The notes under the pieces are model-generated. The model was not told the origin of the DNA. It made no database searches and saw only the letters and a list, made by a program, of their open reading frames with translations. Made by a program: the position numbers and the translations under genes. A stretch of DNA of 43,007 nt from Nemertoderma westbladi (taxonomy: Eukaryota > Xenacoelomorpha > Nemertodermatida > Nemertodermatidae): NCBI GenBank assembly GCA_032718475.1, contig JAUCBJ010004978.1:1-43007 (forward strand), in the 5' to 3' direction. Positions 19,494 to 30,520 of this stretch are shown here, piece by piece. The first letter of the stretch is position 1; each line of letters starts with the position of its first letter.

Positions 19494-20280
19494 CTGATCT
19501 TACATGCAAAAATTTAGGGTCCAATACAAAAGTATAAAAATTTTATAGGCTATTCTTTAACCTATCTTATTTTTCGTTATTTTTGATTTAATCACAATTA
19601 AAAAAATATAATTTATCCAGCGTTTAGTCATCAGCTTTACAGCCATGTTTTCCCTTTGCAGCACGGGGAGCTCCTCAACAGTGGCAAAGGATGTTGGCCC
19701 TTAAAAGGGCCGTTTTGGTTTGAGTTCAGTTTCATTATGCCACAGAATCACGATCCTCTCTAAAAGTAACATATCTGATTCTGTCAACCATACCGTTTTC
19801 TTCACAGTCATCGAAGATTGCACTGGAACTTGTCATTTTAATTACATCTGTTAGGCCTAATTCAGTAAAATTACCAAAGAAACGCTAATACCGGTAACTG
19901 AATACTGTAATATATTGCAATACAGCAAAAGTCAGGCAGTTATAACTGTTTAAACAGGGTTGCAAATCTGATGACAAACGCTGGATAAATTATATTTTTT
20001 TTAAATTGTCATTAAATCACAAATATTGAAAAGTAAGATGATAGGTTTAAAGAATTGCCTATAAAATTTTTATACTTTCGTATTGGACCCTAAACTTTTG
20101 CATGCAAGCTCATAATTCAATTATCTTTCGAATATTACACTAATTATATTACTATAATTAATTAATTACAATAATTAATTATATACACTATTATATTACA
20201 CTAAAGTACATGTCTGGCAGTTTTGTACGGTGGCTGAAAGCGGCCAAACAATATTAATTAAGCGTTTTTTTTTTTAATTT

Positions 20281-20698
20281 CAACCCGGGTTGAAAATAAT
20301 ATCAACCCGGGTTGAAAATAATATCAACCCGGGTTGAAAATAATATCAACCCGGGTTGAAAATAATATCAACCCGGGTTGAAAATAATATCAACCCGGGT
20401 TGAAAATAATATCAACCCGGGTTGAAAATAATATCAACCCGGGTTGAAAATAATATCAACCCGGGTTGAAAATAATATCAACCCGGGTTGAAAATAATAT
20501 CAACCCGGGTTGAAAATAATATCAACCCGGGTTGAAAATAATATCAACCCGGGTTGAAAATAATATCAACCCGGGTTGAAAATAATATCAACCCGGGTTG
20601 AAAATAATATCAACCCGGGTTGAAAATAATATCAACCCGGGTTGAAAATAATATCAACCCGGGTTGAAAATAATATCAACCCGGGTTGAAAATACTTG
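20281..20698. repeat. 19-copy 22 bp tandem array, palindromic unit
   Basis: The unit is the 12 bp perfect palindrome CAACCCGGGTTG plus a 10 bp A/T spacer (AAAATAATAT). Nineteen copies with essentially no divergence point to very recent expansion. Confidence 0.97.
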
Positions 20699-20951
20699 CA
20701 TGTGACCAATGACAATTCGTTCTATGAACTCTTTTGTTGATGAGGTGTGGCGGGAAATATAAATATAATATATATATGTAGGTATCACTCAGCCAATGCA
20801 GCAATGCAATGTCCGACTGTAGGCCTACTGCAAACAACTGGAGTAAACAGAAGTATAGCGATACATATATATTTACATTTATATTTCCCGCCACACCTCA
20901 TCAACAAAGAGTTCATAGAACGAATTGTCATTGGTCATATGCAAGTATTTT

Positions 20952-21051
20952 CAACCCGGGTTGATATTATTTTCAACCCGGGTTGATATTATTTTCAACC
21001 CGGGTTGATATTATTTTCAACCCGGGTTGATATTATTTTCAACCCGGGTTG
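20952..21051. repeat. 5-copy inverted partner of the 22 bp array
   Basis: The same CAACCCGGGTTG palindrome appears with the reverse-complement spacer (ATATTATTTT), in five copies. The 19-to-5 imbalance shows that the arms changed copy number independently. Confidence 0.97.
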
Positions 21052-21112
21052 AAATTAAAAAAAAAAACGCTTAATTAATATTGTTTGGCCGCTTTCAGCC
21101 ACCGTAGTTTTG

Positions 21113-21844
21113 GTTGGCCATGGGGGGGCAATCATTATGGAACACCCGGTATTGACTACCGTGTTTTGTTTAGTTAGAATAACGTGCCACTATAAACTGC
21201 TCTTTTCCCTTCATTTAAATATTTAACATTGAGTGAGATATTATTTCATGGACTAACTTACTTCCGAGAATGAGGCCGTGAGGATCTACCAGAAAGAATT
21301 TAACTCTAAACTTTGTTGGTTACAGTGGTACGTCATTCTAACCAAAACAATAAACTTAAGTCAATATAATATTTTTATTTTTGAGAATAATCAGCTGCCA
21401 TTTGCGTCAAATTTTCGTCGAACTTCCAGTGTGTAAAAAGTTGTAGGACATTAATTTAATCAGAAATGAATATTCTAGAAACGTTACAGAGGATTTTATC
21501 TTCCATCCCCTTTGCTTCAGTTACATAAATATGTAACTACAATATTGTAACATGTCATCAGTCATTATTATGAATTCCGATATCATCGTAATACAACTAA
21601 GCCAATACATTAATGTGCCTACATGATAAAATTGTGATGACTGTATTTGCCATTCATATCTTCAGTTTCCACGTGGAACAGCCAGTTCAGAAACACGACC
21701 ATCACCATCACTAAGCAACAAGGTTAATTTTTATTTTCTGTTACATGGAAGGCTGAGATAGCACCACATTAACTCTCAAGGTTGAACACTCAATAATTAT
21801 GCAATCCGTTTCTTTAATCCCCCAAGCAGAAGCTTCTCATATCG
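21113..21844. other. Transposon end, then no gene seen
   Basis: Up to 21149 this is the right tip of the TA-flanked element. After 21152 there is AT-rich sequence without recognisable frames. Confidence 0.6.
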
Positions 21845-21910
21845 CTCGGCCCGGGATCAAACCGGGGACTTCCAGCTAGATGCAAAGTTTCCACTGTACC
21901 ATATAGCTAT
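21845..21910 (-). repeat. tRNA-like sequence (SINE head or tRNA relic)
   Basis: On the - strand there is an A-box-like TATGGTACAGTGG and a B-box-like GGTTTGATCCC. The latter lies in a perfect 5 bp T-arm (CCCGG/CCGGG around a 7-base loop). No proper acceptor stem is formed, so a tRNA-derived SINE fragment is more likely than a working tRNA. Confidence 0.5.
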
Positions 21911-21999
21911 TACAATGCAAACATACAAGATGATTCATAAAATAAAAGGAATCATACATAATTAGTACAATTATTATGTTATTTACAATATAAACTAAC

Positions 22000-22524
22000 C
22001 TGATTAGGTTCCCTCAAAAATAACTCCACATCATGTAGGTTTACAATGAGATCACAGCTCCTGAAGTCATACTTCAAGTGGTAATGAAGTTTCCCAACTG
22101 TTTCCTCGCCAATGGCCACCGAACCCCGATGGCGAAGTATCGGGGAGTGTTTGTTGTAGAGATCGATGTTGAGGCCGCTGGAGCTGGCGCTGGGAGACAG
22201 CAGAGTGGGATCTTCGGAGGTGGGTGTGGGAGAGGCCGCAAGGGGTTGCAGCAGTGTTGGAGTCACCGATGATGTCTCCAACGAGAACGATGAACCCGAA
22301 CCTCTGTGTGTTGGTTGGATGGATTGAAGTATGCTTGGCTGTGTGGGTGACTGGGTATCTGAGCCTTCAGCAGGTGGGCTTACACGTATACCCCCTGCAG
22401 GGATCTCTTTGTATTTGCTGTTTATTTTGCGCACCGAGCTGATCTTGAAGGCAAGGACAATGGAAAGGGCGATTATGAACGTTCCAAACAGGACACTGAT
22501 ACTCAGAGCCAATTGGCTGATCAT
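22000..22524 (-). CDS. Synaptotagmin-like exon: N-terminus, membrane anchor, start of C2A
   Basis: This is the only host gene piece I can support. Translation from 22524 gives a short N-terminus, one membrane segment (about residues 5-27, LALSISVLFGTFIIALSIVL), a basic stop-transfer (KISSVRK), a Ser/Pro/Thr-rich linker and, from about residue 143, GKLHYHLKYDFRSCDLIV, which matches the first strands of a synaptotagmin C2A domain. IDLYNKHS before it resembles the linker of the Syt3/5/6/10 group. The open frame runs on to 21979, but CAG|GTTAGT at 22000/21999 is a strong splice donor in phase 0, giving 175 codons. Synaptotagmins sense Ca2+ in vesicle fusion. No later C2 exon was found leftwards, so the intron would contain at least the adjacent transposon nest. 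Confidence 0.65.
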
Positions 22525-22526
22525 TT

Positions 22527-22544
22527 TTAATGCTTAGTTGCCAT
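22527..22544 (-). promoter_or_regulatory. Upstream mini-ORF (5 codons) before the synaptotagmin-like start
   Basis: ATG GCA ACT AAG CAT TAA ends two bases before the main ATG. Its context (ACCATGG) is a near-ideal Kozak match, better than that of the main start. If it is in the mature mRNA it should dampen or regulate translation. This assumes the exon extends upstream at least this far. Confidence 0.45.
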
Positions 22545-24327
22545 GGTAATCATTAAATACACCAGGAAACACCTATTAAAAACATGTAAAATTATATGAT
22601 ATTAGACCATGAAATGAATTGGTTGGTTGAGTGAGTGAGTTATCGAATTCAAAACGTCTCTAATGATTTTCCCAATATCTCTACGCAGGTATATAACCTA
22701 AATCAAAGGTGACTCGCAAAGTTTTCAGACTCAGAGGTTTTCAGACTAGCAATGAGTTTATGGTTATTTTTTCTCCCACCGGGATATGAAGCACCTTCTT
22801 AAATACTTGGAACTTCACCTGAAGAGCAGGATATATAAAGGCAATTTGAAGTATAGACCTATTTTCCTATTATGATTTTAGTTCAATTAATATACTAAAG
22901 AACAGATATTAATTAACAGAAATAAAGTGATTTAGATAAAATACCACAATAAAATAATATATTTGGTAAGTATGAAATAGCTTTGACTAACCTGTCCTAT
23001 AATAACACCTGTAGAAGATGTTGAGACTAACTAATAATGCCTCAATCCCTTCTCTACGAATACCCCCACATGTTTGTCTACCGCAATATCACAATATTGT
23101 GCAAAAATTTCAAATTAAAACAAGCAAAATGGGATATTCAATAATGGGTAAATCAATTGCGATAGTTCCGGATAGGTTTTAGCTCGTGCACGGTGCACCA
23201 ACTGATGCGTTCCGTTCGATTGATCTCCCCTTCAATACGTAGCGGATGGAAGAATATCTAAGGAAGGGGACGACCAACATTGAAAGGTTATAGTTGGGAG
23301 TCAGCCCAGAGGTTGGCATTTATTCTCAATCCTGGAGTTACAGGCCACCCTGCTGAATGCGACTATCTACCTATGTGATTGGTAGTTTCTTTTGCAGATG
23401 CCAGATGTCCAGGTACATTTACGCAGGTAACACCAACTACAGCATTACGTGTGCTGCCATTGGTTGACATTCCTGTTTCTTCAAGGAGCGGGTGTCAGGT
23501 AGTAATACTGCACTCGTCGTGCAATTGTATCTTGCAAGTAAGGGGAACAAGAAGAATGGATGGGAAGCAGGTTCAAATGTATTCATTGTATGCGCCCAGT
23601 GTATGAATTGTGGGACAGGATTTATATTTGAGCTAAGAAGAGTAGGCATGTAAAACGGATGTAAGATGTTGTGTAATATTATTGATATATTATGTTAGCC
23701 ATTTCTAAGGCCAAAGGGCTAAAAAGTGAGATGATCTTACATTTATAATTTTAATTACTAATTGTGAAGGATTTAAAGTTTAAAGTTTTTGACAATGTGC
23801 GAGAGGCATATCGGGAATTATCGATCTCGCCTTAATGGTAAATTGTCCTTTAATAGTGTAAAGGATTTCTCACGCCCTCAGTGCGTGGCAAGCTCCCAGA
23901 CGGCTATTGTTCATTTTGCAAGTAGAGGGGGTTGGGTGGGGGGGAATTTCGAAAAAATAAAGCTGTACCTGTTGTATTGACTTTATTTTATTGTTTTGGT
24001 TAGAATAATCGCAAACGTCGCGATCTTCGCGAAATTTTGTTCTTACGAATACTATAGGTGGACAAATTTGAATAAAATCGTGAAGTGTGCGAAATTTCGC
24101 GATTTTCGCCGCGGAAATTTTCAAAATCGTTGACCTAATGTCGGAAACCTACGCAAAACTGATATAAATAATAACTTGATGCATATTACAGGAAAATCTT
24201 GCATGGTTTATTAAATGTAGGATCATAAATTATGTTAGCAATTCCACCACCTTAGCGTTCAGATACCTCTGCATAGAAATCTACACTACTACTACTAGGA
24301 TCGGCATACTGCATTGCAGCTGCATTT
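22545..24327. other. No gene recognised
   Basis: The sequence is mixed, with short frames only. Possible promoter or 5' UTR sequence of the synaptotagmin-like gene lies just right of 22545. No CpG-rich block or clear core promoter is visible. A block near 24010-24125 has CG-containing inverted words (TTCGCGAAATTT, AAATTTCGCG) that may be an old short transposon. Confidence 0.5.
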
Positions 24328-24546
24328 TTAAGAATGCTGTGCCGGCTTGTCGACAAAATTGCGCCGCCACAACTCCCTATCACCCATGACATTTGCATCG
24401 TCAATTCCCTTTAAGATGCGTCTCAAGAAAGTCATGGGCTGTCCACCATGCTTATTCACTCCATGAGGCTGCCAAAGCAAAAGATTATGCACTGGCTGGT
24501 CCTCACGGCGAAAGCAATGTCCTGCAAAGCGGAGGCGAGTTTGTAG
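24328..24546 (-). pseudogene. LINE tail: C-terminal remnant of a non-LTR retrotransposon ORF
   Basis: The - strand frame from 24546 to the TAA at 24330-24328 reads RLRFAGHCFRREDQPVHNLL, then a GGQPMTFLRRI segment and DRELWRR near the end. This is the conserved post-RT C-terminal tail of many animal non-LTR elements (RL-x-FAGHC ... G-x-P ... DR-x-W). It is 5'-truncated, as LINE copies often are. The RT domain itself is absent. Confidence 0.75.
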
Positions 24547-25109
24547 AAATTTGTACCTGTAGAAATCTACAGGTACAATATGATTACTGTTATGAGAATA
24601 TTTTAGAATGTTATAACTACCATCATTTTATTTATGCAGTATATATCAATTCAATTCATTAAATAAAATGAAATGAAATGAAATTGAATATAATACCCGC
24701 CATGTTCTGTGAACTAAGTATAGGTTCTATACAGCATATACAATAGCATATAATCATAATCTTTCCCCACCTCATTGTCTATTCCCCACCCCAGTCAGCC
24801 ATTTCGTAAAAAACGAAAATCATAAATCGCTATATTGGAACTAGTTCACTGCATCTGGACCAGTTCACTCTGAATCAGTACAGATCACGCAACACTGACG
24901 ATCTATTCATATGAATTTCTTATTTGGTAAAAAGATCAATGTATCATAAAGGTCACCCGCATCCCTCCCAAATCTAATAAACAAATACGTGCAGCATTCA
25001 ATCGTTGAGTCAGCAAGATGTAATTAACAATTCCCATCGAAGGGCTAGTTGCCAGCCTATAATTATCCTTTAAAAGTCGATATGCACCTGGAATTGCCAA
25101 TTATGGTGT
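24547..25109. other. No gene seen
   Basis: AT-rich sequence. A short inverted word (TTGTACCTGTAGA/TCTACAGGTACAA) at 24553-24577 makes a perfect hairpin just upstream of the LINE remnant. Confidence 0.5.
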
Positions 25110-25205
25110 GATCCCGTAGCATTAGGTCCTTTAGCATTTGGTCCCCTTCCATTATGTCCCGTAACATTAGGTCCCTTAACATATGGTACAAATAGAATTT
25201 GGTCC
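25110..25205. repeat. Degenerate short tandem repeat (GCATTAGGTCCC type)
   Basis: Six to seven imperfect copies of a unit of about 16 bp read like TAGCATTAGGTCCCTT, with variants such as CATTATGTCCC, CATTTGGTCCCC and CATATGGTAC. They are diverged, so the array is old. Confidence 0.75.
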
Positions 25206-25225
25206 CATTGCATTATGCAAAAACA

Positions 25226-25390
25226 ATAAGAGAGTGTGATGTTGGTTCACTCAGAAACACTATTAAAGAGAGAATGATGTAGGTTCACTCAGAATCAACT
25301 TTATAGAGAGAGTGAGGTTGTTTGACTCAGAATCACCTTTAAAGAGAGGAGTGAGGTTGGTTCACTCTGAAACACCTTTAAAGAGGGAGG
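25226..25390. repeat. Four-copy tandem repeat, about 41 bp
   Basis: Units contain GGTTCACTCAGAA followed by CACCTTTAAAGAGAG, with small indels. Copies begin near 25230, 25270, 25308 and 25347. Confidence 0.8.
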
Positions 25391-26653
25391 CCACAACTCA
25401 TTGCTTATATTTCTTTTCCGGCAAGTTTTTTTGGAAAATTGAATTGTACATTCGATTTCTAAGGGCTTTTTAGTAATATTAGTCGTTCATTACTTTAAAA
25501 AGATTGACAGCGGGAAATAAAAGTACATTGCTGACCAATCAATGAATCTCCTTTGGTTTGATTTCTTTTCACATGGTAATTATCTGTGATAGATTTGATT
25601 TGTATGTTTAGAAATATGAGCTGCTCAGCTGCCAAGGTTAAGTGATTAGAAATTCGAGATGCCTAGACGTGTGCAACATTAATGCTGCCAAAAATGTCTT
25701 TCCCCTTGTGTATCCGTAGTTCTTCCCTCACCTGACTTCCGGATCCATGATCTCAAGTAGCAGAAGTTATCCACATGCAAGCCATCCCAGGAGCTTATGC
25801 CCTTACGATCACACATTTCTTGGCGGCTGTCAGAGTTTACTATATTATCTATTATCTATATATGTTATCAAAATTTTGGTCTTCTTGGAGTTTACAAAAA
25901 GACCAACACTAGTAACAACCCGCTCCAATGAGCAGAGGATCCTTTTTGGCTCCCTCTAGTTATTCTGACAGTAGGCCTACTCTAGTTCATTTAGGTACTT
26001 AGGTAACAGGATTTCCTCGACTTCTTGAACCAACCGGTAGTGTTATCATCACTCCATCTTTGTTAAGATGGGTATTTACGTAGAACATAATCAACCACAA
26101 TTAGTGACTAAGAATGAGTGTGTCGAGTGTCTCCCATTAGAACTTCGAATGTATATATCCCTATAACATTACTTTATACAGCACTACAACTAATACCAAT
26201 GGTTGATTGGCACACAGACTAAAAGTTATTCTACTGTATATTATAAACGATATCCAAAATGGTGTTTCTTCATGAACCAAACATAATCGAAAATTTGAGA
26301 CGTGTAGTAGTAGTAGACAGAATATTTGCAAGAAGATTCAATGGAATAAGGCTTATTAATATGTATGGATTACTGGTGTGCTTAAAATAATAGCCAATAG
26401 TTGTTTCGTAAGAAGAGATAATTAATGCAATTAAGATGGGAAATATACTATTATTAATAATGATGCATGTGAGTGATAATATCATAACCGAAATAAGACG
26501 ATATTAAATACGTGCTTGAAGGTTTCGACACTTTTGATTTCCTTGAAGGTGTTAGCGCATTTGACAAAAAAGACGTATTTAACCTCTATTTAATATATTT
26601 TGACTCTTTCCGATTGTTTTGTAGAGCACACAAGAATGAGAGTAAAAAACCCA
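25391..26653. other. No gene seen
   Basis: No frame has family features. The stretch runs up to the left LTR of the second retrotransposon. Confidence 0.55.
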
Positions 26654-27900
26654 TGTAAAGTACAGTAGTATACCGCCTACCGGATCCTAGTAATGAAGTA
26701 CGTTACTGTAGAATCCAGCATTGTATACGGGCTCGTACAGTATCTGACAAGAAATCCCAGTCCAGGGTGTCTAAATAAATAGATACTAAGTATACAAACT
26801 ACTACTGGCGAGGAACGGAGCCTGGTGTCTATTCTAATACTTGGACGAATCAAATGCCCAGGCTAACTAGACAAACAGGATGCCCGGCCTCTAACCGGTG
26901 AGGCAGATGTACAGTCTACAGATACAGACCAAACTCACGGGAAAACAATCCCCGCGTAGCGAATCCTAACTATTGCTAATGGACCTAAAATACTGTAAAC
27001 TTGCTGCGCTGTGATTTATATATATGGGTATAATACGAGCTAGTGGGACAACAGAACTAGCGTAAAACAATACTGCCGACAGGAAAATAGCAGTCAAAAG
27101 GGGTGCCTCTACACCTGAGTAAAACAAATACCAAATTTCTCCTCAAATAATAGAATATTCTTACCGTAAGTCTGCAGCTTAGATCTCAAGACGTGTGTGT
27201 GTGTGTGTGTGTGTTAAGATAAAACAATTTTGGTGTATCGCCGTTATACTAGGTTTTGGTGATTTTATCAAAATAACAATGCTGGGTGCTAGCTACTCGA
27301 ATAAGCTAGTCGCACGCTGTAGGCGCAATTCTTATAAACTGACGTCAAAAGGGCTCTCTCCTCCTTCATTCACAACTCAACCGGGCAATTACGGTGTTAG
27401 TAACTACACCCGTGATCGGCACTAATACCAGATTCTGATTGTGAGATAAGGAAATAGGTGTTAATTTACTAGCTAGCTGTAGTAGTAGTGCCGTAGTAGT
27501 AGTAGTAGCTGATCTGGTATATAATTTGATTCTAGAATTTTGTTACTGCGGTGGGCTGCAGTAAATACCTATCAGTACTTTGCAAGGGCGCGGTAGGATG
27601 TTAGTAACCTCCCTTAGCCAAATGTGTTCTGGTAGCAGAAAACTGCCTCTTGCCTGATCAAATACTTTGGAATCAGACAGGTGAGTCAAACTATAAGGCC
27701 TACAGAGCTAACCGGTACTGTACTGTCAGTACTGCAAATCACCAAATTATAAAGCGTGCTATTCACACCTAAGTGCACTTGCGCAAACTGACGAACAGCA
27801 ATAGCTCGCACCTGTAGGAGATACAGGTTGATCCGGGTTTTTCCCTGTCTCAATCTGAGATATTTGATCCTAAATTTTACGGCGTCCCAGGATGGCGTAA
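26654..27900 (-). repeat. 3' LTR (left) of the second BEL-type element
   Basis: It aligns to 37002-38205 from TGTAAAGT through CGGCGTCCCAGGA. It contains a GT run (27195-27214) and an AGT-rich expansion (about 27479-27508) that the other LTR has shorter or lacks. No polypurine tract is seen at the internal border. Confidence 0.85.
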
Positions 27901-28234
27901 ATACTAAGTACTGCGTAAATATAAAACCTTCGTACATACATACATACAAATACGGATTTACTATCTAATTTATCAAGGCTTAGTGCATAAAATATAAAAC
28001 TTCGGTAATCCAAATTAAACAAATTAACAAATTAAGGCAAATAATTTCAAATCCTTCGTAATACATATAATATTGCAAATATACATAATAAATTTATCAA
28101 ATGAAATCAGTTCAATATAAACAAAACATAATACGCTAAAATAATTTCCAAATTGAGTTGTGTTAATTTCCAAAAGTGTCCTCCAAGATCTTAAAAGTTT
28201 GTCCTGCTGGTTTCTAGACATCATCTCCTGAGCG
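27901..28234 (-). other. 3' untranslated part of the second element
   Basis: AT-rich, no supportable frame, between the LTR and the last coding remnant. A duplicated GCGTAAATA lies at the LTR border. Confidence 0.5.
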
Positions 28235-29885
28235 CTAATCGATAACGGTCCCAATCATGCGCTTAGTAGGATCGGGTTGAGCCTCTGTGACGCTAGGAGG
28301 GAGTTTTAGGGGTGGGACCAACCCGTCCGCCGTCACCTCACTCTCCGATGTCATCTTAACCCTCATTGGTTCGGGCAAAGCCAATCCTGCTTTAAAACCA
28401 TTTTCGCGCAAGACGTCTGCCTCGTCCAATATACACCAGGTCACGCGTTTGTAGTAAAATGCGCTCCGATAAGCCCAAGCAATCGAATGCCAGGCTCCCC
28501 GATTCCACTGTTCGATTCGCAGTTTGTCGAACTCTCCAGCGGGTATCCATGGTTCACCATGGTCTGAAAGTTCCATGTATTCTCATTATCTGGGTGAACC
28601 AGTAGGAAATAGTCCCATACAAACTTAAAGCCACTATCCAATGGCAATATATCTAGTACCTCCTGTCAGTTTCGAATGTGCCATCTCCGATCCATAATCA
28701 AATCGTCCGCATCAGATATCCTTGCAGGATGCAAGGTGCGATATCCGTCCCCATGCAATCAACTTCCTTTAAGTTGGTAAAATGTGGATGCACGTTGCGT
28801 ACGATTTTCTGGACGATTATTCTACGCAACTCCGCCGCCTCTAATACATCGCCAAACGTTACCGATGGGAGGAAATCCAGGTTCGAAATGATCTCTGGAT
28901 GCTCCACTATGGGGATCTCGTAGGTCGTATCCTCTCGAGGCGGTATGCTGATAGGAAATTGGTTGTCCTCGCGACCGGCACTATCGCTTGGGTAGAGTAG
29001 AGTAGATTCTCGCATCATCTCGACGTGAAGTATCTGTAGTTGAGCGAAGGTAATGCTATCAAAGAGTTCGGGTGTCATTTCCTTGGGTTCGGTTTGATCC
29101 TGGGATATCCAATAGAATGGTAGGCTCGCGAGCATTCCACCGAACTTCTCAATCTTACCTTTGTCGTACACCTTGTATCCCCTATATAGGCTAAGAGCTT
29201 CCCGCTTCTCCTGTGTCGACTTGTTGGACTCGTCTACTACCATATTGTAGATGTCCAGTTCGACTAGTTTGGGTTCGTAAATCACAATCTACCCCGCGTT
29301 CGGTCCACTCATCTTAAACGAGTGATACGGATTCATCAAGGGGTATCCACCTTCTTGATAACGCAGACTCTGATGGTTTGGGCATCGCGCTAATATCGGC
29401 TCGGGGTTCTCCGTGTTCAAGTGCATAGGAATCGCATTGTCTTTCGCACGCATACATTCTCCACATTTATAGAACAGTTTATAAATGGAGAATGCTTCCT
29501 TAGTCTCCAGGTCCACTCCTCGAGCACGTCTATAAAGGTGCATCCAATCGAATTTGTCCCTAGCTGCAAGCTAGGGTTCCCTCGCCGTCAAATATTGCAG
29601 CATGTGATATAATCGGCGCATCTCTGTGTCGGTACAGTGTGGATACTTGTTTGGACTTGGTAGGCCTGCGGGCCTTCCGGTGAGTGTCTCCCTTTGTGTA
29701 ATGGGTTTGTCTGAGTCCTTAAGCACTTTATTAATCTCCACGGTCTTACCTTTACTGTCAGAACTCAGTGAGTTGACTGGTAGTAATGGTTTCAGCTCTA
29801 TGGTATCAATGTGTTCCTGTGGGCTCGTAAGCTTCCTAACGTTAGTCATGCGTTTAGCCATAGGCTGTAAGTCTAGTATTTTCAA
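28235..29885 (-). pseudogene. Extra post-pol gene of the second element, broken
   Basis: Reading leftwards, one frame runs 29885-28698 and is broken only by two TAG stops (29571-29573 and 29289-29291). It then shifts near 28720 (one TGA follows) and again near 28560, ending at a stop at 28235. An intact version would be roughly 540 residues. Visible features are an acidic/Ser N-terminus, a possible zinc site (CGEC near 29455, then CPNH near 29390) and segments rich in aromatic residues (FVWDYFLLV, WAYRSAFYYKRVTW). There is no membrane anchor or signal peptide. I recognise no family. It holds the same place as ORFs A and B of the young element, without clear similarity. Confidence 0.5.
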
Positions 29886-30059
29886 TTAGCGGAGTGTGAT
29901 ACCTGTATTTACATTTGGATGGGCACAACCCATACTTGCAATACCTGTAACCACACTATCAAGGAAGTCAAAGTAGGTAAGTTGGTAATACCTAGTTTAG
30001 TACTAGTCTGCTCCAATGGGTTTGCAGCGTCATAGCACATGTCATTACTTTCTGGTTGA

Positions 30060-30520
30060 TAGTTTAGTGGAAAGTCTGGTAGACAGTCTGGTGAGGCGTC
30101 CGGCGAACAGTCTGGTGAGATGTCTGGTGAAACATATCACGAAACATCCGGCGAAATGTTCTGTCATAAGTCCCATGGAAAGTCTGGCATAGCATCTGGC
30201 AGAGTGTCTGGTCTAAAGTCTGGTGGACAGTCTGATGGAACTAAATGTTCAATGAAATGAACTGGAACGAAGTGTCTGGTGGAAAATTTGGCGAAATTTC
30301 CGGTAGACAATTGGTCAAAAGATCCAAAAAACAATCTGGCAAAGAATCCAGAGAATAATCTGGTGGACAGTCTGGCGAATAATCTGGCAAGATGTTTGGT
30401 GAACAATCTGGTGAACAATCTGCTGAAATCCCCCACGGAACTTCCGGTGAAAGATTTGTTGGAACGTCTGGTCGAATGTCTGGTGAGACATCTGGCGTAA
30501 TGTCTGGTCTATTGTCCAGG
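30060..30520 (-). repeat. 12 bp coding-type minisatellite where integrase is expected
   Basis: About 460 bp of imperfect 12-mers, TCTGGTGAACAG-like on the + strand, encode a degenerate SPD-x repeat on the - strand (30624-30241: DVSPDIRPDVP...). The 12-base period keeps the frame. The array lies between the RNase H remnant and the extra gene, where other BEL elements have integrase. Confidence 0.75.

Larger units (their letters stand above)
20226..21106. mobile_element. 881 bp inverted-repeat element with palindromic satellite arms
   Basis: The 55 bp ends TACGGTGGCTGAAAGCGGCC... and ...GGCCGCTTTCAGCCACCGTA are near-perfect inverted repeats. They are flanked by GTTTTG (20220-20225 and 21107-21112), a perfect 6 bp duplication; removing the element restores continuity with the opposite arm of the host transposon. 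Inside the ends are opposed arrays of a 22 bp unit, then a second inverted pair (near 20699-20760 and 20880-20950) and a small unique core. There is no transposase. The 6 bp duplication is unusual, and I do not assign a superfamily. Confidence 0.85.
5093..21149. mobile_element. TA-flanked inverted-repeat transposon, split by two later insertions
   Basis: The left end CCGGGTGTTCC (5093) and the right end GGAACACCCGG (to 21149) are inverted and each is flanked by TA (5091-5092, 21150-21151). The left arm runs 5093-5190 and resumes at 19499, after the BEL insertion, to about 19646. The right arm is about 19958-20225 plus 21113-21149. The arms match over about 250-300 bp, including AAAGATAATTTAATTCTGAG (5171-5190) against its counterpart near 20110-20135. 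Without its passengers the element is about 0.86 kb and has no coding capacity. TA duplication suggests a Tc1/mariner-type MITE, by inference only. Confidence 0.85.

Noticed and set aside
19705-19725. Histone-type 3' stem-loop (GGCCCTTAAAAGGGCC) inside the TA-flanked element
   Set aside because: The stem is 6 bp and the loop 4 bases as in histone mRNAs, but the loop TAAA is off-consensus and none of the three upstream frames resembles a histone C-terminus.
20281-21051. CRISPR-like array
   Set aside because: Spacers are all the same 10 bases; this is a simple tandem repeat inside an inverted-repeat transposon in an animal genome.
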